DNA from: Albula goreensis
Taxonomy: Eukaryota; Chordata; Actinopteri; Albuliformes; Albulidae
Assembly (NCBI GenBank): GCA_022829145.1
Contig: CM040763.1
Span: 4,742,141 to 4,806,140, forward strand
Direction: 5' to 3'
Length of the DNA: 64,000 nucleotides
Shown: one piece after another, positions 25,940 through 37,618 of the stretch
Layout: each line of letters opens with the position of its first letter
Position numbering within the stretch: the first letter of the stretch is position 1
Program-made: the position numbers and the translations under genes
The notes under the pieces: model-generated
What the model saw: the letters and a program-made list of their open reading frames with translations, nothing else
The model's database searches: none
What the model was told of the DNA's origin: nothing

Positions 25940-25964
25940 CCCCCTCCCCTCCCCTCCCCTCCCC
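25940..25964 (-). repeat. (GGGGA)n G-quadruplex motif on coding strand
   Basis: Plus strand shows five CCCC runs separated by single T. The transcribed (minus-sense) strand is therefore GGGG-A repeated five times, a strict quadruplex-forming pattern. It lies in the intron about 470 nt after the second Tudor exon. Confidence 0.9.
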
Positions 25965-26380
25965 ATCGCTGGAGCTCTGTGCTGGGGCACACAGTGGGTG
26001 ACTGGCTGATCTGATCCGTTAGTGGGGAGGGTATAAAGACATGGAGTTTCTGCACCCTGCTGCGGGGGACCAGTTGGCTTTGCTGCCACAGGCTCTGCTT
26101 TAGTGATGGTTAAAATGAAGTCTTCATGAAACAAAAATGGGCAGGATCTATCGCCAAACTGAGAGCTTTGAACCAATGAGTATGTCTTGGTGAGGAGAGG
26201 AAAATCTTTTGATAGGTTAAAGCTAGTCAATGGCAGACAGCTCATTTTAGTTCTTGTCATTATGAAATTCGTAAAAGCTCATTCCTACATTGTGCCTCAG
26301 CACATCAGCCCACCAGCAGGGGGCGCCCTTCCAGCAAACAGCCAGGTGAACGTACGTAGTGCAGGTGCTGTTTCCACAGG

Positions 26381-26386
26381 TTTGTG

Positions 26387-26418
<32 letters not shown>
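26381..26418. repeat. GT/CA repeat beside exon donor
   Basis: Imperfect GT dinucleotides with one TTTG break. In the kdm4c transcript this is a CA repeat that starts 12 nt after the end of exon 26430-26549. Confidence 0.95.
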
Positions 26419-26429
26419 GGTGAGCTCAC

Positions 26430-26549
26430 CTGATACATATAAGAGGTGTTGGATCCCAGGTACTTGGCTTCGTAGAACAGGCCATCCGGCCACTTGACCT
26501 GCACCACCTCCCCCACCTCTGGAGGGCCCAGCCGGACACAGTCCCTGCT
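26430..26549 (-). CDS. kdm4c: kdm4c exon: hybrid Tudor domain 2, first part
   Basis: The exon is 120 nt (40 codons, phase 0), with a CTCCAG acceptor and a GTGAGC donor. It encodes [20 protein letters not shown], then [20 protein letters not shown]. Trp (residue 20) and Tyr (residue 26) match the cage residues Trp967 and Tyr973 of KDM4A, with the same six-residue spacing. Glu-Ala-Lys replaces the usual Gly-Ala-Lys just after the cage Tyr, and Asn-Thr-Ser-Tyr replaces Asn-Ile-Ala-His. A CA/GT repeat begins 12 nt after the exon's 5' splice site. The upstream intron is 8354 nt. Confidence 0.96.
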
Positions 26550-27834
26550 CTGGAGGAAAACAGACAGTGAAGAGAAATGGTCATTTCTTTTGTCATAAAT
26601 GGCTTTAGCCTTCCCTGCCTTGCCTATACCTCTCCGCTATAGGTCAGGTGAGAGATACGCAATACGCTATTCAGGGTGATAAGCCCAAGTTCGGGACACT
26701 CTGAACTGCAGTTTACTGCTCTAAAACGCACTGCTTTGACCAGTAGTTGTTATAAGACCAGCACATGAGTCTGCTCCCCCAGTGGGCAGCTCCTCCAGTC
26801 ACCGGCTGCTTCTGTTAGCAATGTGGGCCCAAAAAAACCTCCATCACTCCCCTCACTTCATCAGTGCTCAGAGCCACAGGCAGCCACCCCTGCCTACAGT
26901 CGCCCTTCTGCGGCATTCTGGGACTGGTTCCCCCTGCAGAGTGATAAGTCGGCCTGGCAGCTGAGCAGCCTGGCAGAAAAAAGGTGAGAAAGATGGCGGG
27001 TGAGGCCTCAGCCCTGATCTCCCCTGCTCGTTACCGTAGACACGCCGTAAACAAGCTCAGGCCCTTCCCTAAAACACCCCGTTCTCCTCCACTGAGGACC
27101 CTCAACCTGGACCTTTATCACAAAATCTACAACATCACCGTTAACAAACAGCAGGTAAAACAGCAGCCCACTCTCTGCCTTAATACTCCTTTCATTTCAC
27201 TCCTTTCACGATTGTGACACATTTATTTACTGCTTATGCTGTTTTGAGTAACTAACTTGAATAATGTTTTAACGTCCCCCCCTCCTTGTGAATTTCACAT
27301 AAAATATATCCATACTAGACAGACAGAAAGGAAAAAAAACACACTACTTATGAAAAGAGTTCTAATTCCATCCCACTTTTATTTACCTTTGAAAAGAGCA
27401 GGCACAGAGTTTGATTGAGGAACACACATTTAGCGACATTTGCTTTTACTTCTACAGTAAAACTCAGGCACCTTTTTCTCTGTGGTTCCAATGATTATAA
27501 TTGCTGCTTAATTGCAGTAATGTTTTTGTTGGCTTGGAGTGTTCACAATTAGGATGATTTGATCGTCATTAGGCTACACTGACTCTTGGCAATTATGCAC
27601 CATTTTGTGGCAGGAAGATGTAGTCTAGGATAATATGACATACACCCTGTTCTAGGTTTAGCAGGGTAATTGTGGCAGTCAAGAAGCTTTGAGACTTAAT
27701 AACTATGCTCATGGTGTGACTATATACAAGACGGGTGACGATAGTGACAAGCTTTCGAGAGAGAAATATCAATTGAACAAGTGTTTCACTACAGGTCTGC
27801 CTCAAGAGTCAATCACCCACATCCCACGTTGGTG

Positions 27835-27836
<2 letters not shown>

Positions 27837-27876
<40 letters not shown>
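27837..27876. repeat. (GT)20 microsatellite
   Basis: Uninterrupted GT dinucleotides within a kdm4c intron. Confidence 0.95.
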
Positions 27877-27878
<2 letters not shown>

Positions 27879-30618
27879 ATCTTCTGCACAGCACCAGGGA
27901 AATGCTGCATTCAGATCTGTGCACATTTGGGACTTGTAGACTAACAAGCTTTACGAATGTCCAGATCATCATAAATTAAGCAGTCCCTCTTTCCAAAAGG
28001 GATCCGTGCCAGAGACCCTATCGTAAGGGTCATGATTAATTGAGGGAAGAGCACTGTAACACGGTGCTCCTCCAACATCGGTCTTAATTAATAATACATT
28101 TGAACATCTAAAAATTAACCTGAATGGGCAGCACTGAACAAAGAGAAGGACAAACATTTAATGAGGATGAAGTCTTTCCTCGCTGAACCAACACGTGGGT
28201 CTCTCCAGATGCACCATGATACCAGCATTACATTAGTTTTATTTGGTCGTATTCAATCAAATGGAGGCCAGGGGGCCATGCTATGGTAGAAAGGGTGCTA
28301 GAGAGAGCGGCAGAATGTCTGATTCATGAGAACCCTCAATCGAAACAAACACACTATCAATCCCACATTCGTTTTGTTCATGTACGCCTCCAGCTATCCT
28401 TTAATCATTTCAATCAATAACTGCAATTTAAGTGAAACGTCGAGGTGACACAAAATCCCCAATGATCAACATGACCCAACCTGCCCTAATCTATGAACGA
28501 GATGGATATCGAACAACAGCTCAAGAGCTCTATGAAGCTTTTCATATTCCATATTTCGCTATTTCTTCATTTATTTCCTGCCCCAGGTATGTAGGTACAT
28601 AATTTCTGGGTATGTAATTATTCTGTTTCCAACAACAGCATATACTGCACACATACATGAAGGCATCTTTCTAGGTTTGGTGCCGGGTTTTTTAATACAT
28701 AAATGACCATCTGTAAGTTTGGCATTTTTTCGTATCAACACAAAATGAAAATAATGTAAAAAAAGCAATCCTTTGCTGTCTCTCTAATACATTGTGAGTG
28801 ATTGGGGGGGAAGAACAGATTAAACAAACCACCTTCAGTGGTACTTTGATGAAAAGCACAGCCTATATTTATGATTAAAAATCAGACTCCTCTCCCTGCT
28901 CAAGCCCTTATCGGGTCCGCTTGTGTGTTAGGCTGATAGGGCTCCAAGCCATGGAGGAAGATAACAAAAAATAATTAGTTAACATTCAGCTTTGAGCAGA
29001 TGGAATTTTATTTTAAAAAAGGGGAAAGATAGGCAGTCACTGCTGCTTTTTTTAAATCTATGGAATCAAGAGTATTCAAATACATACATGTCCGTGTGCA
29101 TCTACAAGTGCATTTTCTATACACATGTGTGGACTTTGGCTGCCAGATCAGTACATGAGGAAATCCCTGTTTGCACCTTGCTACTTCAAAGTAAATCTTT
29201 GAGGAACAGGAAATGCCGAAATGTAGGTTTAAACAGTTCCAAGGTTAGATAAGTGATTTAATATATATATTTTTTTTTTTTTCCTTTGGATGCTTATTTA
29301 TTTTTTTCCACTGCCGCAGTACTTTTCCATGCATGAAAAAATGTTTGAGGGGGTGCGAGAAAGTCGCTGTGTATGATTTCAGACCTCATCAGAGAGCAGA
29401 ATAGGCTGCCTAACAGAGTAAATCACTGTTTAGTGTCATCGTTGGTGTCTACCGTACAGAGTGGATGCTGTCATAGACCTTCAGGAAGACGCAGGTAATC
29501 AGTTAGCGTGATGAACCAGTCGTCAAGTCGCTGTGGAGGGGAAGAAGTGATACGCGTATACACAACCTTGACGCGAAACTCGTTTGATGACAAACCTCCC
29601 TCATCGATTTAGCTGGGCTATGCTTTAGCTCAGTGCATCTGCATACTATCTCATTGTAGAATGTGGGGGGTAAATAAAAGAGAAATGAAAGAATAGCGCT
29701 GTCTGGCTGTCAAAACAAGCCTACGGATGTGACAAGAAAAGGAGACAACAATATTTGAGAGCCCACAGTATGTCAACCAAAATAAAATAATACTGAAGGT
29801 TGTGATGTCAAGCACCATCATTCAACCACGTAAAGCAACACAGATGCACAATAGTGATGTCAGACTACCATGGCTTATGAAGAAAAAATAATCTTGTGTA
29901 TTATATATAATAATCCATAAAATAACTGTTATATAACTTGCATTTCTAAAGTCACATTTAAATCGCCTCGTGAACGGGTAACTAATGGAGGTTTAGAGGG
30001 AAAATTTTGTTTTACTCCAAAATGATTTTCCTTTCTTAAATCATCCATCATCAAAGACAATTCTCCTTTTTAGATGCCGTGTATCAAATTTTGTTTGAAC
30101 TGAGAATGTACGTAATCCTTAATCCTGTTCAGTTGTTTAAATTTCAGGTTTACACCACTGAGAGCAGCTTTTATTTTCATGTTCAGTCTCTGGGCAGGTA
30201 AACACTTGTTTTTCTTTTTTTAAACCAGCTGGTCACACAGACATGCTAAAAGCCACCAGGGGTTCACGGATTTGTCTTTTCTGAGTTTAATTGAATACCG
30301 CAACACCTTTAACTCGCTGACGGGTTTTAAAACATGGACCTGCAACGTGTGTGTAAATTCCTCAGGCTAGCTGTCAGCTCAAGCTGAATTGCCTTAGCGT
30401 ATTACCCCTCTCTTAGCTCCCGCCGTTGCCTCCCTGTGGAGTAGTCCCCGGGAAAAAATCTAAATTCTGTTGCTTACTTTAAAGACCCCCAGAATGGATT
30501 ACCTCCAAACTACATCACTGAGCTCTTATCTCTCCCTGCACCTTCCTGCTGTCAGTGTTCCCTGGTTTCTGGACTTATTCCCCTGTACCCCCACATACGA
30601 GACGCAAGGAATCTCAGC

Positions 30619-30670
30619 GAGAGAGGGAGGGAGCGAGGGAGGGAGGGAGAGAGGGAAGGAGAGGAGAAGA
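30619..30670. repeat. GAGG/GGGA purine tract
   Basis: Purine-only imperfect GAGGGAGG repeat on the plus strand, about 50 bp. Confidence 0.85.
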
Positions 30671-30989
30671 TAGCGTGTTCTGATCCCAGTGTGGAATGAT
30701 CTTTCAGTTTATGTCAGATCTTAGCAGCTGTTCAACCTTCAAAGTCAACAGTGAATGCATGCTTTTTTTTTTGCCTTTTTTAAAAATTCATGCTTCCTTC
30801 ATTCCTCCATTCACATTCCAGGGTTTTAGGCTATGTTACCTGCTCTGTAATGTGGTATTTTAAGTATAAAAAAAAAAGCTTATGGTTATTTTCATTTGCT
30901 ATTGGCTAAAGCTGCAGCAAAACCGTCGCTAAAGCCACTCGTCAGTTACAGCAGTCAAACCTCTTGAGTGAAACTCCTGGTTTCTGGTA

Positions 30990-31014
30990 AAAAAAAAAAA
31001 AGGGGGGGGGGGGA
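30990..31014. repeat. Poly-A then poly-G tract
   Basis: A run of about 12 A is followed directly by about 12 G on the plus strand. It is an unusual homopolymer junction and prone to sequencing error. Confidence 0.85.
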
Positions 31015-31294
31015 GGCGTTCACGAGGGGATGATTGTACAGACTCAGACAAATCCCCAGTCTCCAGTGACGTCAAACATTACGGGTGCCAGCGGGGGTCA
31101 TTTGCTTGAATTTCTGCACAGAGGGTGAACTGAGGTGTTCCACAGAGATGAAAGTAATTAAGCTATAAGGAGAGATGCTGTCTTTCATATCATTCGGGGG
31201 GTTATAAATTGACAAGGGATCTGGCGTGGAGAGTGATGGAGTTTTTGGCTGACCAAGGGTGAAGGGCGATAAGAAGAGAGAGGGGAGAGGGAGA

Positions 31295-31312
31295 GGGTGG
31301 GGTGGGGTGGGG
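31295..31312 (+). repeat. G-quadruplex motif (GGGGT)n
   Basis: GGG-T-GGGG-T-GGGG-T-GGGG on the plus strand, inside a GA-rich context. It is on the strand opposite the kdm4c transcript. Confidence 0.85.
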
Positions 31313-33946
31313 TGCGTGCGGAGGGGAGTTAAAGTTAAATTAATGCAGATCTCCAGTGTTCTGCAGACGCTGCATTTTTCACAGGGGGTTGGCAGGGAAT
31401 AAAGCTGGGATAGATATTAATAACAAAAAAAGAGAGAGAAAGTATGTTTGGTCAGACCATACGCGTCATAAAAAAGAGTTAGAAATGGGAGTCTCCGCAT
31501 TGTACTTAAACGCTTGTCAAATGTGCCATAAAACTGACTGAAGGACATGTGTACAAAGACTAAACTGGCTAGGGTGTGCGGCTCCGATTCCAAGAAACAC
31601 ACTCGATGATAATCCGTGCCACTCAGAAGACGTTCCTTATTCCTTATTTAATGACAGACCCATTTACGGTCCCTTGTGATCAGGACTGTCAGACAGAATT
31701 AAAACTCCTTTTTGGACGACCTTTCTCCGGTTTTTCCGGAGAGATGTCTTTCGTTTAGGGAGTGGGTCTACGGAGGAGACGAACAGTTCCACCCAGGACC
31801 CTGGATGGCTGAAGGTAGGCTGACGCTCAAACCCTGCAGATTTTCTCCGGATCCATCCACAGGTACAGCGCGTGATTAGCAGTTTGAAAAAGTTACTTAA
31901 CATTCCCTAAGAGTTCCTGACATCCAGTGCTTAAGAGATCATGACATTCAGCAAAGCATTTACACCTCACAATGTCTTAATCTAACAGTCCCACGAATAG
32001 CGATGACTGAGTGACTTGTTTAAACCAATGAAAATATTTTGCTCTCCACAGCAAAGCATAATTGGTTCAAATCAGTGAGTCACTTATATCACATAGTAAC
32101 CCCACCCATTTTTCAGTTATGTTGAACCTAACACTCCCATAACTAATTTTACATGAAATATCAAGATCTCATAAAAACTACATAAATAAATAAATAAAAC
32201 TAGGGAAAACAGTTACAGTTTGCTATATTAACACATGTTATGGTATAAATCTGTGTGGAAATGTATTGTGCTCAAATTTGAAAAAATGTGATGAAAAAAA
32301 GTACTTTAGTAAACAATTTAGAAAAATGAATTTTTACACAAAGACCATTCATGTGCTTTTAAGGGTGCATTAGCTGCACATTGATGACACAAATCAATGG
32401 GGTATTCATATATTCATATCTTATGTCCGCAAATACCCAGCCACTTAATAACTAATCAAATCAATGCTGAAACACTAAAGATTCACTTTAGTGTTATTTC
32501 AATTCAAAAATATTTTGTATTTTCTCTATACCGCCAAGCAGATGGCTGTTCTTCACACAACGGATGAATTCTAAATTGCCCTGCTTGATCAAACACGACC
32601 AAAAAACGTGCAGGAGCACAATAAACGAGGACAAAGTAAAAATAAAACTGTGTGGCTGTAACTGAGGTGTGTTTTTCCACTTGGGCGGGGAATGTAAACC
32701 AGACACACAGAGGAGCGTGCGCATATGGAGCAGTTTGTCCTCGGATACCAGGGGGTTACCTAACAGCATCCCAATCACAGGAAACAACAACAACAGCTAG
32801 CACACTCCGCATCTTCAACAAACAAACGATCAGATGGCAAGTTGCACCGATTAAGAGTATTTTTCCCATCTTCCCCCATTTGCAAAAAACCCGTTTAATG
32901 AAGTGTTCTCATCGAAACGCAGAACATTTCTGCTGCCTGAGGTTTTAACGTTATTTTCTCCAATTTTCCCTGCAGAGACAGAAAACGTTTTTATTTTTTG
33001 CTGGGTACACAGCATAAATAAAGAAGAATAAAAAAATAAATAAAATGAATAAATATGGAAAGAAATAGAGGATAATGATGTGACTGGTGAGAAGAAAAAC
33101 GAGATTCTGCCATAAAACTAACTTGTCATTTTTCTCTCTCTACTCAAGACTCAAGATGTACAGTATATAAAAAATCTGTAAGTGTGTCTGTATCAATTAC
33201 TATATGACACAAGATTTAACTCAGAATGAAGTCATTCAAGGTAGATCCCACAGGTGTAAGTACTAGGGGGGAAGATGCACCTGGGCGTTCTCCCTGGGGG
33301 AGGGTGTTTGTGGGCAATCCCAGACAGAGTGTGTCTATGCCTGGAAAAATGAACAAATCAGAACAAAACCGAACTTTTATGTATTAGCAGCCTACATACT
33401 AACGATGTTAAACATAATAACAATGGTTTTTAAATGCCAGCTTTGCCCTCCCCACCCTCCACGGTCTGTCGATGAACCCCTAGCCAACAACAACACTGCT
33501 GCCTGAATTTGGGGGCCGAAAATCAAATCTTGTCCCTGAGCCTGTGATAACCTTGTTATGCCTATGGTAATACTTCTTAGGTTCTTAGCTCCTCCCCCAT
33601 TTTCACATAATCCAATCACTGGGCTGTCTTCAGTCTGCCACTTATGACGTTCTCTGTGCCCTATCTCTTTTGAAGGAAGAGAGCTGGCAACAGTGACTGG
33701 GGTCAGCTGAGGAGTCACAATATTTTCTGAGCAATTCAAAAGCAGCCTTTGTGAAGCAGGGGAAAGAGGCAGACGAGCTGTTTTACCACAGGGCGAAAAG
33801 AAGCGTGATCCAGCTGGCAGAGCCGTCAAAGCCAAGGGGCCAGGGCAAACCCCGAATCGCATAACTTAGCTTATCCTTAATCCTGGGTCTCGTGCTGCGG
33901 CATGATAACCTTGCCACAGAGCAGTAGGAGGAAGCCCAGCAGGGAG

Positions 33947-33969
33947 GGGTCAGAGGTCAGCGCTGACCA
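33947..33969. promoter_or_regulatory. Nuclear-receptor half-site cluster (DR1 + IR4)
   Basis: GGGTCA-G-AGGTCA (33947-33959) is a near-perfect direct repeat with one-base spacing, the HNF4/RXR/PPAR/COUP-TF type. The second half-site also faces TGACCA (33964-33969) across GCGC, and GGTCAGCGCTGACC is a perfect 14-bp palindrome. It lies within a kdm4c intron. Function is inferred from the motif alone. Confidence 0.4.
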
Positions 33970-34903
33970 TAGAAACCAAAGCAGTCCTACTGACCACTGA
34001 GCCTGACTGACAGACAGAGCTTTTCAACTCAGCATTAAACAAGAAAATTATTCTTGCTGGCAAGCATCATAGTTGCAGGATTTTATAACCTCTGTTTTCT
34101 TGATAAAAATTCCATTCAAAGGAAGCAGGTAATGGTGATGTAATAGTTTAGGGAAATAGTTGGAGAAGCATTTGCTCAGACACATTAAGAAAATGATACT
34201 TATGTTAACTCTCAGAAATGTAAAAGAACATAAGTCTTGGCACATGGGAAATAATTTTAGGAGGAAGTAAGACAATTCAATTTCCTAGGCAAAATACTCA
34301 TTCTCATACTTTTGTACCTGGATCATTGTTTAATTCTATTGCCAATCTACAGGATGTGACATATCATATTATAAATTAAATATGAGCCCAGTAGACCCTT
34401 CAGAAAATCTTTTTGACTGGTTGTGTCAGCGGACATTTTTCGTGTGAGAAGCACACAATGATGGTTGAGCTGCGTTTGTGAAAAAACACCTTTTCAAAAA
34501 AGCTCTTTACAAGAATAACGAGGACCTAAGCGCCCTGAGACAGATGTTGCTTTCGTGGTATAAATAAATCTGCAAACGTCCGGACCTTGATCATATAAGG
34601 AGAATGGAATGCCACTTCTACAGGGTGTTTTTGCTCCTTTGAGTCCTCTCCTAGTGTTATTCTGTGGAAACTGAAGTGACAATGTCTTACGTGTTGTGTT
34701 CAAAACATATGTAGGGACGCTCCTGAATTTGTTGAAAGGCACATTTTTACAAGCCCTACAAACTCTCCACCATCTAAGGATGTTTTTGAAATTAAACAAC
34801 AATGTCGAGCTTGGCTATATCACAGTACTGCAGTTTTTTTCCCAGCAAGGAGAGATTTAAAAAAAAAAAAAGTGTTTAGTTTCCTGATTTGAGGTCAACC
34901 TAC

Positions 34904-35074
34904 CACTATGTCCTCTGGAAAGGTGTCGTTGCTGAAGGAGCCATCTTCAAACATGACCTCGTAGAAGGTCTGGGAGGTGACCTCGGTGACCCGCGAGCTG
35001 TAGTACCGCAAGTTCTTGTGCTTCGTGATGACGGTCTGCCCCACCTCGATGTCTTTCTTGCAAATTGTGCTTTT
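34904..35074 (-). CDS. kdm4c: kdm4c exon: hybrid Tudor domain 1
   Basis: The exon is 171 nt (57 codons, phase 0), with a TTCACAG acceptor and a GTAGGT donor. It encodes [20 protein letters not shown], then [37 protein letters not shown]. This is the first part of the interdigitated double Tudor domain, which in KDM4A binds H3K4me3 and H4K20me3. The cage Phe (Phe932 in KDM4A) is residue 42 of the exon, in MFEDG. The Asp matching KDM4A Asp945 is residue 55, in PEDI. Both are intact, so methyl-lysine binding should be kept (inference). The wording VITKH.N.RYY...[11 protein letters not shown] is specific to KDM4C. Confidence 0.96.
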
Positions 35075-35927
35075 CTGTGAAGGGAGAAAACAGGTATGGC
35101 ATGACATCATGCATTTTCCACCCCGCACGCTCCCATCAGAGCTCCCGCCTTTGAACAAAGACACATTATCAATATCTGCACCCCCGCCCGCAGTAAAACG
35201 TGTCATAATACCAAATGGTATGAAGTTCACAAACAAAACATATGCTCCCAGAAAGCTGCTGCTACACGTTCTCCTGTTGGAACTATCGGTGAAGCCTTGT
35301 TTGTTTGGCTAAATTATTTAACGGGCTTTACGTGGTATTCGACAGCGAACAACAGTGAACAAGCGATGGTTTGTGAAGAGAGTGCAGGATACCAAAGGCC
35401 ATATTTTTCTTGTTTATACCTCATTCTTCAAGTACACACAGCGTAAAATTAGAAGCATTTATCTCCTCAATTTCAAATTACAAAGTCACACTTGTGAAAA
35501 AACACGGTTTCGCTATTGGAACATGAAAACAAAAGTCTTATGGATGCAGTCTGTATTACCGTCCAGTGTGACTGTTCTATTTTGAACAATGGTAATAAAT
35601 AAGCAGTGTGAGTACTTGAAGACAGTGGCAGATCCTCCGCTTGTGGGAATCTCTTAACACTACATGCTAAAAACAGACCTTATATTTAGTAAAAAGTTTC
35701 TGTTCTATTGGGCCTTCATCACGTCTCTACAAAGAGAGCTGTGACCTCAAAGGTTGCGTGTTCAAGTGCCAGAATGGCCATCATTGTCATTACAAATGAG
35801 CTGTAGAAACCAAAAATAAATTGAACAAAAAACTGTATATATGTTTATGTATACTGAACCTGTAAGAGCATCTTTTCAGTAACTAAGTGTAAATTTAACT
35901 CTGAAAGTGTTACAGGTGTTGACTTAC
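35075..35927 (-). other. kdm4c: kdm4c intron, 853 nt
   Basis: Shortest well-supported intron in the window (GTAAGT...CACAG), between the ePHD and first Tudor exons. Around 35738-35800 there is a weak tRNA-like B-box phrase (GTTCAAGTGCC) that may be an old SINE remnant. Otherwise nothing is recognised. Confidence 0.9.
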
Positions 35928-36116
35928 AGTGCTTGAACTCCGCGACTGGTGCCGGTGACATGTGATGAACACCACGTACGGCCAATCGTCGGGCTCCATG
36001 GTAACCCCGGCAGCATGCGCGCACGTCACGTGGAAGGAAGTCGGGCACCGACCACAGGAACACTGAATACACGCCCCAGACACCTTCTTGATTCTCTTGC
36101 GACAGTAGACACATTT
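35928..36116 (-). CDS. kdm4c: kdm4c exon: extended PHD, second half
   Basis: The exon is 189 nt (63 codons, phase 0 at both ends), with a TTTCAG acceptor and a GTAAGT donor. It opens [20 protein letters not shown] and continues with [17 protein letters not shown] and [17 protein letters not shown]. The cysteine and histidine ligands of the C-terminal knuckle of the ePHD are all present. This is the best-conserved KDM4 segment in the window. Its end (HQSRSSST) replaces the KVNPNV-like linker of mammalian KDM4C. The acceptor's pyrimidine tract is an unbroken run of 21 T on the coding strand (36128-36148). The exon follows the longest intron in the window, 19,706 nt. Confidence 0.96.
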
Positions 36117-36127
36117 CTGAAACAGAC

Positions 36128-36148
36128 AAAAAAAAAAAAAAAAAAAAA
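36128..36148 (-). repeat. kdm4c: T21 polypyrimidine tract of a kdm4c acceptor
   Basis: 21 A on the plus strand form an unbroken T21 tract on the coding strand, 12 nt before the acceptor of the ePHD exon starting at 36116. Confidence 0.9.
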
Positions 36149-37599
36149 TCCAAATCGAATCCTGGTCCAATTAGAGACGTTATTCAATACCATCTCGCTA
36201 ATGGGATTAGATTACTAGTTGCAGGAGAGGGAAAAAAGGCAGAAAGACGAAATAACATAAGGAGATTTTGCCGTTCATTATCCTTTGTGTGGGAACAGCT
36301 GATTATGAGTAATCAATGCTGGCAAGTTTCAAAGTGCCGCTCTTCAAATTAATTTCATCTCTGGGGAACCGAAGTATTTACATCATGGGAACTTTAACGT
36401 TAAAATAAATGAGTCTCTTCACTGTTAGGTTACACTAATTTTTCCAGCTATTCTCTACAGACAGAAAGGTAATTGCCCAGTGAGTTAAGTTTTTGATAAA
36501 TCTCATAAATAGGACTGCATTGTGTATGGTTCACTTGTTGTCTGTCACTAGTTTAGTGCAAAGTCTCACAGTTCTTGGCTAGCTGTGTTCTCTAGCACAC
36601 ACTGTAATTGTATATTTACAACCTGTAGTTAAGAGGGTACGCACTTAATCCCTAAAATGAGACATATTACAATTCAATAAACTATTTCATAGTGTTCCTA
36701 GGTTTTATTGGAGATTCCTTGATGCTCAACACAATTTTGAAATATAATATTTACATTTTACTACTCTGTCAATTTATGGTCAGATGCCATATGCTACAAA
36801 CTCTGTATGTAGCACCAGAAAGTACTGACACCATAAGAGTACATGCAGTCATCAAAGTACATATTTCGGCTTTAGAGCTCTTTAAATAGTCTCAGTAAAC
36901 ATAGTAATAAACCGAGCAAAGAAGTTACCAAATTTCCTCCCATACAAAATAATTCCAAACACTGTCATTACTCACGAACCGAAAGGAAGCGCCTCCCTAC
37001 TGTCTTCTGTTTAAACCTGCCAGTAAGCGTGAGCACATATCTCCTGATGTCATGGAGAACACAGCTAGAAAACAAAGGAAGACAGAAGCCTGCACAACAT
37101 TTACCATGTTGGGCTGACAAAGTTAAGATCTCCCACCATCACATTGACGGCTGAGCCGCTCATAACTCACTACTGTCATCAACAGTGGCAGCACATAACG
37201 GCGCTCACGCAGTAACGAGGACTCGCTATGTTCAATGTCACTTCGACGGCTAAAAACAATTTCACTTGGGGATATTTAGTGGAGAGAGGCTACAGAGCGC
37301 ACTTGTATCAGATCCCATTACATGGCTCCCATGCGCTCCCCAACTGAAGCTAATCTTAGGCTCTTTCCTGAGTGGCGCTCCACTTAATGTCCCGGACGCA
37401 GACCCTGACATCATCTCAAGAGGTTCCTCTCTAAAATTCCGGGTGCTGGATAATCACACCAAAGTCACTTAGGTTGCACAAAAAAAGGGGCACGTCCGAC
37501 ATGAACATATCTGTGGGAAAAGGACAGTGAAGTTTCAGATGGAGGCGAAAGACTTTGCATCTCACCAGCACTAGGACTGACTAACATTAATCAAGCAGT

Positions 37600-37618
37600 T
37601 TTTTTTTTTTTTTTTTTT
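37600..37618. repeat. Poly-T tract
   Basis: A run of about 18 T in the long intron, with no adjacent element recognised. Confidence 0.8.

Larger units (their letters stand above)
19640..26429 (-). other. kdm4c: kdm4c intron, 6790 nt
   Basis: GTGAGC...TTTAG intron. It begins with a CA repeat next to the splice donor. It also holds a (CCCCT)n tract, a 52-bp tandem repeat (23259-23520), a long CA microsatellite (21092-21155) and a non-repetitive, AT/GC-mixed stretch at 22680-23060. Confidence 0.88.
26550..34903 (-). other. kdm4c: kdm4c intron, 8354 nt
   Basis: GTAGGT...CTCCAG intron between the two Tudor-domain exons. It holds a GT microsatellite (27837-27876), a GAGG-rich tract (30619-30670), an A/G homopolymer pair (30990-31014), a G-quadruplex motif (31295-31312) and a nuclear-receptor half-site cluster (33947-33969). 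The longest open frame, minus strand 33392-33862, shows no domain. Confidence 0.88.

Noticed and set aside
33392..33862. Minus-strand open frame of 156 codons in a kdm4c intron
   Set aside because: No recognisable domain, and it does not join flanking kdm4c exons. Likely chance in a GC-richer stretch.
35738..35800. SINE head in the 853-nt intron
   Set aside because: Only a short B-box-like phrase (GTTCAAGTGCC) with weak flanking resemblance. Too little to call.
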